64,000 bases of DNA, taken from the NCBI GenBank assembly GCA_036490175.1, contig DASXEJ010000008.1:57879-121878 (forward strand), in the 5' to 3' direction. The position numbers and the translations under genes are program-made. Of the stretch, positions 37,170-45,242 are shown one piece after another. Position 1 is the stretch's first letter. Every line of letters starts with the position of its first letter. The stretch comes from Pirellulales bacterium. Lineage in GTDB: Bacteria; Planctomycetota; Planctomycetia; Pirellulales; JACPPG01. Under the pieces are notes generated by a model, which was given only the letters and a program-made list of their open reading frames with translations, did not search any database and was not told the origin of the DNA.

Positions 37170-38336
37170 CTACCGATCACGCCGCGGGAGTCGCGCCCCT
37201 CGTCGAATCGCTTCCCCGCCAAATCGCTCGTGAATAGCGTCGGAGACAACATCGAGTTGACCGTGCTTGCGATGTTCCTCATCGCCAAACAGTTGCTGCT
37301 GCGATTTGTTGTCGACCTGCAATCCACTAACGCCCACGCCTAGCAACCGCACCGGCAAGCAGTCGGCCAGGACCCGACCGCTGAGCAGCTCGGCGGCCGC
37401 CTGCCACAGTTCTTGGGTGACGTTCGTCGGACGCACCAGTGTACGCGCGCGGGTGATTGTGTGAAAGTCCGTCGAGCGCACCTTGATGTTTACCGTTCGG
37501 CCGCTTAATTGGTGCCGGCGCAAACGGCGCGCCACCTGTTCGGTCAGCTCCAACAGCCAGTCTCTCAACGTCTCGGGTTCTGCGATGTCCACGGCGAAGG
37601 TCGTCTCGTGCGAGATGGATTGTGCTTCTCGATCCGGGATCACCTTGCGATCGTCGATTCCGTGAGCCAGGTTCCAGAGCCTCGCGCCGACGCGACCACA
37701 CAATTGCTCCAAGGCCGATTCCGAAAGCGCGCGTAGCTGGGCAATGGTCTTAATTCCCAATCGCTGAAAGGTGACACTCGTTACACGTCCGACACCCCAC
37801 AATCGGCCAATCGGCAGCGGATCGAGAAACTGCTGCGCCGATTCGGCCGCCACGACGACAAAACCGTTGGGCTTTTGCAAATCGCTGGCAATCTTCGCCA
37901 GAAACTTATTGGGTGCAACGCCAACGGACGCCACCAGACGAACTTCGCCGAGAATGTCCGCTCGGATCTTGCGGCCTATTGCTTCGGCTGTGCCGAACAG
38001 ATGTTCGCTCCCGGTCACGTCCAGAAATGCCTCATCCAGTGACAGCGGCTCGACCAGCGGCGTGTAACGTTCGAAGATGGCGCGGATCTGCCGCGATATC
38101 GCGGCGTAGTCGTTCATCCGCGGCGGCAAGACGACGGCCTGGGGGCATAGCCTGCGCGCCGTCGCCGAGGCCATCGCACTGTGCACGCCAAAACGCCGTG
38201 CCTCGTAGTTCGCCGCGGCCACTACGCCGCGCTGCTCGGGCGTGCCACCGACGATGACCGGGCGGCCGACCAGGCGAGGATTGTCGCGCTCCTCTACCGA
38301 AGCATAGAAAGCGTCCATGTCGACATGCAGAATCAT
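37170..38336 (-). CDS. dinB: DNA polymerase IV (Y-family)
   Basis: A 388-residue Y-family translesion polymerase. The first carboxylate motif is LHVDMDAFYASVE (residues 3-15) and the second is SLDEAFLD (about 102-109). Helix-hairpin-helix, thumb and little-finger regions follow in the usual order and length. A GAGG precedes the ATG at 38336; a TTG three codons upstream is less likely. It copies damaged DNA with low fidelity. No LexA-type box was noticed upstream, so SOS control cannot be claimed. The C-terminus lacks an obvious clamp-binding QLxLF motif. Confidence 0.93.
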   Translation of the reverse strand: MILHVDMDAFYASVEERDNPRLVGRPVIVGGTPEQRGVVAAANYEARRFGVHSAMASATARRLCPQAVVLPPRMNDYAAISRQIRAIFERYTPLVEPLSLDEAFLDVTGSEHLFGTAEAIGRKIRADILGEVRLVASVGVAPNKFLAKIASDLQKPNGFVVVAAESAQQFLDPLPIGRLWGVGRVTSVTFQRLGIKTIAQLRALSESALEQLCGRVGARLWNLAHGIDDRKVIPDREAQSISHETTFAVDIAEPETLRDWLLELTEQVARRLRRHQLSGRTVNIKVRSTDFHTITRARTLVRPTNVTQELWQAAAELLSGRVLADCLPVRLLGVGVSGLQVDNKSQQQLFGDEEHRKHGQLDVVSDAIHERFGGEAIRRGARLPRRDR

Positions 38337-38505
38337 TGGCCTCAACTCGCATTGTCGTACAGTATGCCAGGCCCGTAGTCGGACCGTCGCGCACTGTAGT
38401 TACCAGATCGGCAAACGTCGTTGCCCGGATCACGGCCCCGCACATGATACCATTCGCACGGGCATATATGCTGGCTAGAAACCGATTAGCGGGCTACGGT
38501 CGTTG

Positions 38506-39585
38506 TTACTCGAATGTGAACGCCGGGAGCAGTGTCTTGGCCACGACGGCGGGATCAAGTCGACTTGCCACAGCCGTGCCATCTTTGTCGAGCACTCTTG
38601 CGACCACAGGATACTGGCTTTGGATGAGTGAGTTGAACATGAACGCTCCGGCGCAGGTCGTCCAGTTCCTGGCCCCTTGTTCGGCGTCGTTGAGTTGTTG
38701 AATCGCGTGATTGAAAGCTGGCATGTCCAGGTCGTAGCTCTCCATGCCATCGCGATAGTTCATGCCCGGAATGGCCCAGCGATCGCTGATTTCGGCCCAC
38801 AGGTAACCGGGAAACCACACGTCGTGGTGCCAACCACGGGCGGCCTCGACCGAAACGAGGCATACGCGCTCGCCGTCCCATTTCGCCCGTGCCTGCGGCC
38901 ACAACAACGCTTTGCGAGAAATCTGCTCGTTGAACTTGGGAATATAGATCGCCCGGTCAAGCTCTTGGCCGACGACCGTGCCGGGAATCACATAGTGAGC
39001 GAATCGAGTGCCGAGCTCCATACGGCGGATGGCATGCTCCTCGACCAGACGAACACCGTCTCGTAACGGATCGAGCGAGCGTTCGATCTCGGCGCTGTCA
39101 GGATCCGCCTGAGCGATGATCGCGGGGATCCGCCGGAAGGCTTCTTCATAAATCGATTGAACCGATCGGCTTTCGCTGGTCCCTCGATTCATGAGACGCG
39201 TCAATCCTTGAAAGAGCCGTTGGGCCGGCGGTTCTCCCCACGCCCAGAAATCTCCCATCTCGGCAGCCTGGACGATCGTGCTTCGGTGGCTTAGTGCATC
39301 GCCGCTATGTACCAGCGCATAGACCGCCAACATACCGTCGACGTCGAGGTGATTGTTGACTGCCAACGTCCAGCGAACCTGCACGGGATCGTCGAGAAAT
39401 CGAAAGCAGATCTCGGTCGACGTGTCTGCCCGGTAACGAGCGAGCGTGCGATTGGGTCGCCAATGGCTTAAATCCAGGTCTTTGTCTTCACGAAAGGCGC
39501 GACCACCGCTGCCGTCGCAATAAATGATGTGTTCGACGGCCGGCGGCGGAGTGTCGTGGTCCAGAATCAGGAAATTTTCGATCAT
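38506..39585 (-). CDS. Conserved protein of unknown function (possibly DUF6687)
   Basis: A 359-residue cytoplasmic protein. It begins IENFLILDHDTPPPAVEHII, then shows LDLSHWRPNRT, RYRADTSTEICF and the striking VNNHLDVDGMLAVYAL (about 76-91). The last resembles the Asp-His-Asp style metal sites of DHH-type phosphoesterases, so a metal-dependent hydrolase is possible. From memory the pattern fits DUF6687. Nothing in its surroundings points to a pathway. Confidence 0.65.
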   Translation of the reverse strand: MIENFLILDHDTPPPAVEHIIYCDGSGGRAFREDKDLDLSHWRPNRTLARYRADTSTEICFRFLDDPVQVRWTLAVNNHLDVDGMLAVYALVHSGDALSHRSTIVQAAEMGDFWAWGEPPAQRLFQGLTRLMNRGTSESRSVQSIYEEAFRRIPAIIAQADPDSAEIERSLDPLRDGVRLVEEHAIRRMELGTRFAHYVIPGTVVGQELDRAIYIPKFNEQISRKALLWPQARAKWDGERVCLVSVEAARGWHHDVWFPGYLWAEISDRWAIPGMNYRDGMESYDLDMPAFNHAIQQLNDAEQGARNWTTCAGAFMFNSLIQSQYPVVARVLDKDGTAVASRLDPAVVAKTLLPAFTFE

Positions 39586-39680
39586 AGATCGCTTCCGGCG
39601 ACGAAGGTACTAAGCAGCCATTCGGAGATGTCCACAGGGCAGCAGTGTGGAATCTCTGACCGTATAATAAATCTCCTTAA

Positions 39681-40187
39681 TTGTTTCGCATTACCAACAT
39701 CATAGCGGCGCATCGTCAGTTCGATGCTAGAATCCGGCATGCCTCACTTGCGCTCTCGTATTCGACGTATCGAATTCGGCTTGCTGTTCCGGCGGCGTTG
39801 GTTTCCGGCATCCGCAGCTGGTCACCGCTGATTGTTGTATGGATTGGGCTCGCGACTCCTCTTCGCGCTCAGGACGTGATTTCCTTTTTGAACGCCTGAG
39901 GGAGCGCCGGCACAGGGAACGGCCAATTCTCAGGGCCCGATGGCATCGCTGTCGGCCCCAATGGAACTGTTTACGTGACTGCTCCGAAGGGAGGCGTCGG
40001 AAGTGGCACTAGCGTGCCAGAGCCGTCGACGCTCGCCCAGGCAATGTTGGCGAGCGCGCTGATGGCGCTGCGCCGGTCCGCAGAGCGTGCGCGGCACAAA
40101 AGCCCGACCGCGACTCAGCTCTATAGATATAGATCTAGCGCCATTTCTTGCTCGGCGGCCATTCGCGAATCATTGTATTACAAATGA
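39681..40187 (+). pseudogene. Remnant of an NHL-repeat PEP-CTERM protein gene
   Basis: One reading frame gives, in order, a signal-peptide-like end (LIVVWIGLATPLRAQDV), one NHL-repeat fragment (GSAGTGNGQFSGPDGIAVGP, then NGTVYVT) and a sorting tail with VPEPSTL, a short hydrophobic stretch and Arg-rich residues. A TGA at 39897-39899 interrupts it exactly where NHL repeats have Trp (the consensus is WGSxGTGNGQF), so TGG to TGA is the likely change. Only one repeat remains, against the usual five or six, and no good start codon is seen. The gene has lost its middle and is probably not functional. Confidence 0.75.
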
Positions 40188-40216
40188 TGAGGCAGTCCGC
40201 TATGTCGCCCTGGAAT

Positions 40217-41536
40217 CTAGCGGCACTCGGCGTTCAAGACCTCTTCGACGACGGCGTCTTCGCCTTCGACGATCCAACGATAGGCTCTCTGCAATTGATC
40301 GGGCCAGGTGATGCCATCGAAGGTGTGAATGGCGTTTTCGTAAAGATGCCGGTGCAGCGCGGGATCCCTGCGCAGCCGACTGTAGGCTTCGAGCACCTGA
40401 TGCGGCAGGGGATCCACGAGCAGGCAGTTCTCTCCGTCCTTCAACGCCCACGCGGTGTAGCGGTCGCGTCGCGCAATAGGAATCGAACCGCACGTCATGG
40501 CTTGTAGGGGAATATACGAGGGATGTGGCGTGAACATGAAGCTGATCACGTTGCCGCATGAACGATACATCTCGCCCGTGGCGCGATAGTCCATGTAGGG
40601 CAGGAACTGTCCCCGCAGGCCCGACTTGGCATAAGACTTGGGATGGCCGGCCACAAAGGCCTCGTTGTCGGCAAAGGTTGACTGGATCATGTTCAGGCCG
40701 TGCATGCCCAGACTGAAACCGTTTCGCGGTACCTCGGGTCGGCCGTAGAAGAACGTGCGCCGCAAGTCGGGCAGTTCGCCTCCGTCGCGCGGATAGAAGA
40801 CGTCATGGTCGATTCCCGGCTGAAAAGCGTAGCCGGTCATGGCGTGATTGGCCATCACGGCGTCGCGCAGCCCTGGCGTATTGAAAAGACCTAGGAAACC
40901 GAAATCGTACGTTAGGTCAGCCAACGCCGAGTCTACACTACCGGGGTAAAACTGCGGCTCGTAATCCTGAATCAGGTAGTGCTTCGACTTGGTGCGATGA
41001 TATTGCAAGAGGATGTACGCCGTGTTCCAGAGCGTGGCCACTGCCATGTCACTTTCCGGGAACTCTTCCGGTCGCAGCGGCTTGGTGTAATGGTTCAGGA
41101 CGACCTTCAAACGCGGCTCGGTGCCCAGGGCCTGGAAGATTTCCGTCCGGATCTGCTCCGCGGACTGATGTACGTGGCCGTTGAAGATATAGATGATGCT
41201 CTCTGCGCCGCGGCGGGCGAATTCGTGCGCAAATCGTAGAATCGTATTCGGGCCGCCGTTATGAACGCTGATGAAGTCGGGCATCACCCACAACACGCGC
41301 TTGGGCGGCTGGGGATTGCGCAACCAGGCCGCATTCATCTCCTTCGTAATGGCGATGTGCTCGGCCACGTCGGGCTTCTTCTCCATGGCCCACAAGATGT
41401 CGGTCGGAAAATACGAACTATTGACCGGCGGCGCGACACTGCTTGCCAGGTAATGGATCGACTTCTTGATCGCTTCCTTGATGCCGAATTGCTGCTGGTA
41501 GTTCTGGAACTTTCGCAGGTTTTCGATTGCCCTCAT
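40217..41536 (-). CDS. WsaF-like glycosyltransferase (rhamnosyltransferase family)
   Basis: From the ATG at 41536, preceded by AAGGGAG, the protein has 439 residues. It carries the pattern of WsaF-type GT4 enzymes: VLWVMPDFISVHNGGPNTIL in the N-terminal domain (about 78-97), then YLIQDYEPQFYPGS and later YIPLQAMTCGSIPIARRD and GENCLLVDP, where the donor sugar is bound. WsaF adds rhamnose to a surface-layer glycan in Geobacillus; the donor here is unproven. It ends 11 bases after the stop region of, and runs with, the sulfotransferase-like gene, forming a small surface-glycan unit apart from the main polysaccharide operon. Confidence 0.85.
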   Translation of the reverse strand: MRAIENLRKFQNYQQQFGIKEAIKKSIHYLASSVAPPVNSSYFPTDILWAMEKKPDVAEHIAITKEMNAAWLRNPQPPKRVLWVMPDFISVHNGGPNTILRFAHEFARRGAESIIYIFNGHVHQSAEQIRTEIFQALGTEPRLKVVLNHYTKPLRPEEFPESDMAVATLWNTAYILLQYHRTKSKHYLIQDYEPQFYPGSVDSALADLTYDFGFLGLFNTPGLRDAVMANHAMTGYAFQPGIDHDVFYPRDGGELPDLRRTFFYGRPEVPRNGFSLGMHGLNMIQSTFADNEAFVAGHPKSYAKSGLRGQFLPYMDYRATGEMYRSCGNVISFMFTPHPSYIPLQAMTCGSIPIARRDRYTAWALKDGENCLLVDPLPHQVLEAYSRLRRDPALHRHLYENAIHTFDGITWPDQLQRAYRWIVEGEDAVVEEVLNAECR

Positions 41537-41547
41537 GACGCTCCCTT

Positions 41548-42684
41548 TCAATAGCATGCGCTTGACGCTGCCAACCGGACATCCTGTCGGTTCGGCTGAT
41601 GTTTCGTACGAATTCTTTGATCGTCGTAAGCCCGCAATCTGATCTTCAAGGCGCGGCCTTGGCCGTTCAGCGATCGCCATCTTCTGGAGTTCGGGTCGAG
41701 GTCGAGGGGGCAGGTTGCCTGTGTTCGCCGGGGCTGGGGTGGGACGGCTTCTGTTGCCGCTTGCCGCAAGGCTGTGTTTTCGTTCTGCAGCAGGGCTGCT
41801 GTCTGCTGGGCTGCATCGCGCTCTTGTCGACGCAATTCTCGAGTCTTGCGGAGTATCGCCTCTCGCGCCTCGCTGTCGGCCAGCAGTCGCCGAAAATTCT
41901 CGGCGTCGTGCATTCCTGGCGGCAAATGCGCCAATGCCTCGAACGCCCATTGGGCCGGATCGTCGATCGTGGATGCTTCATGATGGCGGCACGAGGCGTC
42001 GTAAGCCTCGGCCAGTGCTGTATCCGACCACAAAAGTCCGCACAACTCGGCTGCCTGTCGTGCTTGCAGACTGTATATCTGCGGCTCAAATTGCACAACT
42101 GCCGCCGGGCCGGACCATTGGTCCAAGATGTCCTTCATGCGGCGAAAGTGTATGGCCGACACTTGCAGTGCCTGGGCGTAGTCGCGTTCTCCTTGCGAGC
42201 GGCGGAACAGGCTCATGGCAATCTCGTGCGGCCCGCGAATCAAAAAGAGCGGCACGACCCGCAACGCAGGCAGGCCTTCGAACACGCGCTGCCAGAAGGG
42301 CCACACTTGTACGGTTCGCGGATCCTTGAATCCACAGATTGTGCCCGATTGCATCAGTCGATCGACAACGCCGCGGCCGCGGGCGATTGCTTCGTCGGAA
42401 ATAGAGTCTTCTGAATTCCAACGTCCGTCTCGATCACAATAACGCCGGAAAGTATCGGGATCGTCGGGCAGGTCCCCTTCGAACCCGAACTGCTTTAATT
42501 GAAATTCGCGATTCAGCAGCACAAAGGGTTGGGCTTCGAAGTGGCCATACTTGTTTGAGTCGTTGGCTTCGCCCAGTTCAAAGGGTCCCAACGACATGCC
42601 CAAATGTTGAAACAACCGAGCCGTGAGGCTCGATCCGCAACGGTGCATGCTGAGGATGACGACGAGCGTCTTTTCCTGACTCAT
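41548..42684 (-). CDS. Sulfotransferase-family protein with C-terminal coiled coil
   Basis: From the ATG at 42684 the protein has 378 residues. The N-terminus VVILSMHRCGSSLTARLFQHLG (about 7-28; shown as a PAPS-type phosphate loop with the R-x-G-S-S core) and the later GFKDPRT and FLIRGPHEIAMS match the sulfotransferase fold; the Arg/Ser pair of the 3'-phosphate motif is present. After about residue 260 comes a helical, Gln- and Ala-rich coiled coil (about 280-325), then a basic tail. It probably sulfates a glycan made with the adjacent glycosyltransferase. Sulfated sugars are common around planctomycetes, but the substrate is not shown. Confidence 0.8.
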   Translation of the reverse strand: MSQEKTLVVILSMHRCGSSLTARLFQHLGMSLGPFELGEANDSNKYGHFEAQPFVLLNREFQLKQFGFEGDLPDDPDTFRRYCDRDGRWNSEDSISDEAIARGRGVVDRLMQSGTICGFKDPRTVQVWPFWQRVFEGLPALRVVPLFLIRGPHEIAMSLFRRSQGERDYAQALQVSAIHFRRMKDILDQWSGPAAVVQFEPQIYSLQARQAAELCGLLWSDTALAEAYDASCRHHEASTIDDPAQWAFEALAHLPPGMHDAENFRRLLADSEAREAILRKTRELRRQERDAAQQTAALLQNENTALRQAATEAVPPQPRRTQATCPLDLDPNSRRWRSLNGQGRALKIRLRAYDDQRIRTKHQPNRQDVRLAASSACY

Positions 42685-43045
42685 TGTAGCCCACCCTGGC
42701 TGCGCAATCCCACGTATATTTGCCCCTCTCGAATCCTTCGTGCGCTGCGCTGGAACGTGCGAAATCGTCGCCGTCGACCGGCCGCGATTCCCGTAATCCG
42801 CGTGTCCCGCAGGGAGGAAGGATGGGCTTTCGCCCAAATGTTGTCAACATGGAATCCGCCGTTCGTCGATGGATGGAATGATCCCGCCTGATCGCCGGAC
42901 GCCAGCCTTGGTGGACGAGCGTCTGCGGCTCGTCGTTCGGGCGCGCGGTCGCGGGCGCTAGCCTGGACGCCGGACGATACGGTATGCCGTCCGGGCTTAG
43001 TGGCAGTGCTAGCATCCGCTTGCGTCGGTGCTTGCGAAAAGATGT
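42685..43045. other. Spacer between the sulfotransferase-like and propeller genes
   Basis: About 360 bases with no supported gene. All frames through it are low in recognisable sequence. It likely holds the promoter of the sulfotransferase-like gene. Confidence 0.35.
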
Positions 43046-44056
43046 CTAACGAACGGTGCCTGGCGCGGAAATCAACCAGGGGCTTGAGGGCTGGCCGACA
43101 TTCTCGGTATAAACTTGCTGGTCCATGCCCACCATCGCCACGGTGGTGACTCCGGCGCCGCTATTGATTGCAGCAAGTCCTTTGCCGGCACCAACCTGGG
43201 TCAGTGTCCAGCCATGCCAACCGTTACTCGACGATTCGGTCCACACCTGGCCATCGGCGCCGATGGCAAAGACTTGCAATGGACCTTGCGCGATGGCGAC
43301 CGATGGCGTCGCGATTTGCTGCACGGTGCCTGGTTGCGTCAGCGACCAGCCGCTCCAACCGCCGCTGCTGAGGGCGTTTTCGAACCAAACCTGGTTATCC
43401 ATGCCGATCGCGAAAACGTGCGAGGCGCCCGTGCTGTCCATCAGCGCGCTGATCTGCTTCACCGCCCCTTGTTGCGTCAGCGACCAGCTGTCCCAGCTAT
43501 TGCCGTTGGCGGTTTCGCTCCACACCTGATTATCCGCGCCGACAATGAACACCTGAGAGGGTTCGTTGGGATAAACCGATGTCTGCGTGCTAATGCTTTG
43601 GGCGATGCCAGGCTGTGTGAAAGTCCAGGCGCTCCATGAACCATCGCTGAGCAATCGTTCAAACCAGACCTGATTGTCCATGCCCAACGCGTAGATATTT
43701 AGCTGTCCTGCGGCGTCTCGCTGTAGCGTAATCTGCTGCACGGCGCCGGCTTGCGTAGGTGTCCAGGTGGACCAGGCCGTGCCATTGTAAGTCTCGGTCC
43801 ATACGCCGCCATCAGCGCCAATGGCGAAGACCTGGTGCTCGCCAGCGACCGTAAGGATGGCGACTGAGGACCTATCCGTATCCGGTGAGCCGACGAATGC
43901 TGGCGCGCCGGGATTGGCGCCTGAGGAGGTCGTGCTGGCGGTTAATAGCCGCCGGTCTTCCAACGACTCGATGCCGAGCCGACGGTGCCGTTGCGATTTT
44001 GTGGTCTTCCGCCCCTTGCTCGCAGAACCGAATGGCCAGCCTATGATCCTACGCAT
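43046..44056 (-). CDS. Surface beta-propeller lectin-like protein with planctomycete LEDRRLL motif
   Basis: A 336-residue protein. The N-terminus is basic and carries GIESLEDRRLLTAS (about 28-41), the sorting-type motif common on planctomycete surface proteins. After a short Ser/Gly linker come six repeats of about 45 residues, each with VFAIGADGxVWxE or YALGMDNQVWFE and a W-x-x-W segment. They resemble PLL/tectonin-type propellers that bind sugars such as fucose. The two repeat types alternate three times, pointing to growth by doubling of a two-blade unit. It probably sits on the cell surface. The ligand is unknown. Confidence 0.85.
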   Translation of the reverse strand: MRRIIGWPFGSASKGRKTTKSQRHRRLGIESLEDRRLLTASTTSSGANPGAPAFVGSPDTDRSSVAILTVAGEHQVFAIGADGGVWTETYNGTAWSTWTPTQAGAVQQITLQRDAAGQLNIYALGMDNQVWFERLLSDGSWSAWTFTQPGIAQSISTQTSVYPNEPSQVFIVGADNQVWSETANGNSWDSWSLTQQGAVKQISALMDSTGASHVFAIGMDNQVWFENALSSGGWSGWSLTQPGTVQQIATPSVAIAQGPLQVFAIGADGQVWTESSSNGWHGWTLTQVGAGKGLAAINSGAGVTTVAMVGMDQQVYTENVGQPSSPWLISAPGTVR

Positions 44057-45242
44057 GGAAACATCCTATCCTAGCGTTGTACTGGATGACGATTGTCGAT
44101 CGAGCCCGACCCGGCTGCGAACTGCACGGAGTGCGTCCCTGTTCGCTTTTGATGCGGGATCGATTTCTCTGTTTACTTCCAGCGGTAACCGTGCCGTGAT
44201 GCGGCGTAAGAATTGAGCCGTGGCATACGCACGCACATGGCGCTCGTATACCACGGATGGAGACCATGTTCAGAATTTCAACATCAGACCGAAGTCCTGC
44301 GACCGCAGACCAGAATTGGCCTCGACCGCCAATACCCTCTCAGAACTAATTTGATCTGCTAACTATCAACGCGCGAGTCCAAGGCCCTGTCGTTGGCGCC
44401 GACCGTTGGGGGCGTGATCTTCCGCATCTTTCCCCCGCGTGGGAAGATCAATGTAATGACGACTCGGCAAGTTCCGTGCTGGCATGCATGCGCTGGCATC
44501 CTTTCTTGTGCCCCCCAGAGTGGCAAGGACGAGCCGCGCACGTCCTCGGTGCTGCCACCGAACGACGAAAGCTCTTGGTTATTGCGCGGGACGAACCCGT
44601 AGCGTCATCGCGGCGCCGGGAATTTGAGGACTATCTGGCGACCCTGGACGCGACGGCCCCGCGGCGAAACCTGTCCTGCGAAATTGCGAGTTTTCAAATA
44701 TTTTGACCGCAGCCAACAGCCGCGCTGTCGTTATGCCTTGACCGCAAACAGAAGGTTCCGCAAGTCTTTGTGAAGTGCTAGAGATTCGCTTAACCGGAAG
44801 GCGCGGACCCTGCGCACCTGGCCGCTTGCGCGATACCTGATTGCGAGTTGTCCCGCGCGCGATCCCACGATTGTTCATCTGCGCGAAAGCTATGATTCAG
44901 TACGTCCGGAAATGGTTAGTTCTCACAATTGCCCGCCGCGTTCGCCGAGGACTTTCTCTTTTGGCGACAAACTCTTCTTGATGTCGTTCGCAGAAGAATG
45001 GTATGGCGCACCGCGCATTTCCCAATGACGACTTTCAGACGGTGTGGATTCTCCGGTGGGCAGCACATAGCGAAGGTCGAACTGATCGGCGGACCTGATA
45101 CTTGTCTTCTTTATTGAGCTGGGCTAGAGTCGTGATTACCTGCCCAGCACGTCATTTTTTGGCGGGAAGCGCTCGGACGATGTGGGCTTAATCCGTCACG
45201 ATTCGGCTCGCTCTTTCAAGATTCAGCAAGCGGAGATCTGCC
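44057..45242. other. Long gene-poor region with a 9-bp inverted repeat
   Basis: About 1.2 kb between two divergent genes. Short open frames exist on both strands; none has both a ribosome binding site and protein-like composition. TGATCTTCC (44415-44423) and GGAAGATCA (44442-44450) form a perfect inverted repeat with an 18-base loop. The remainder shows no repeat, RNA gene or gene remnant that I can name. Confidence 0.4.

Noticed and set aside
44476..44706. A 76-codon plus-strand frame in the 44-45 kb gap
   Set aside because: No ribosome binding site, no recognisable domain and no neighbour in the same direction.
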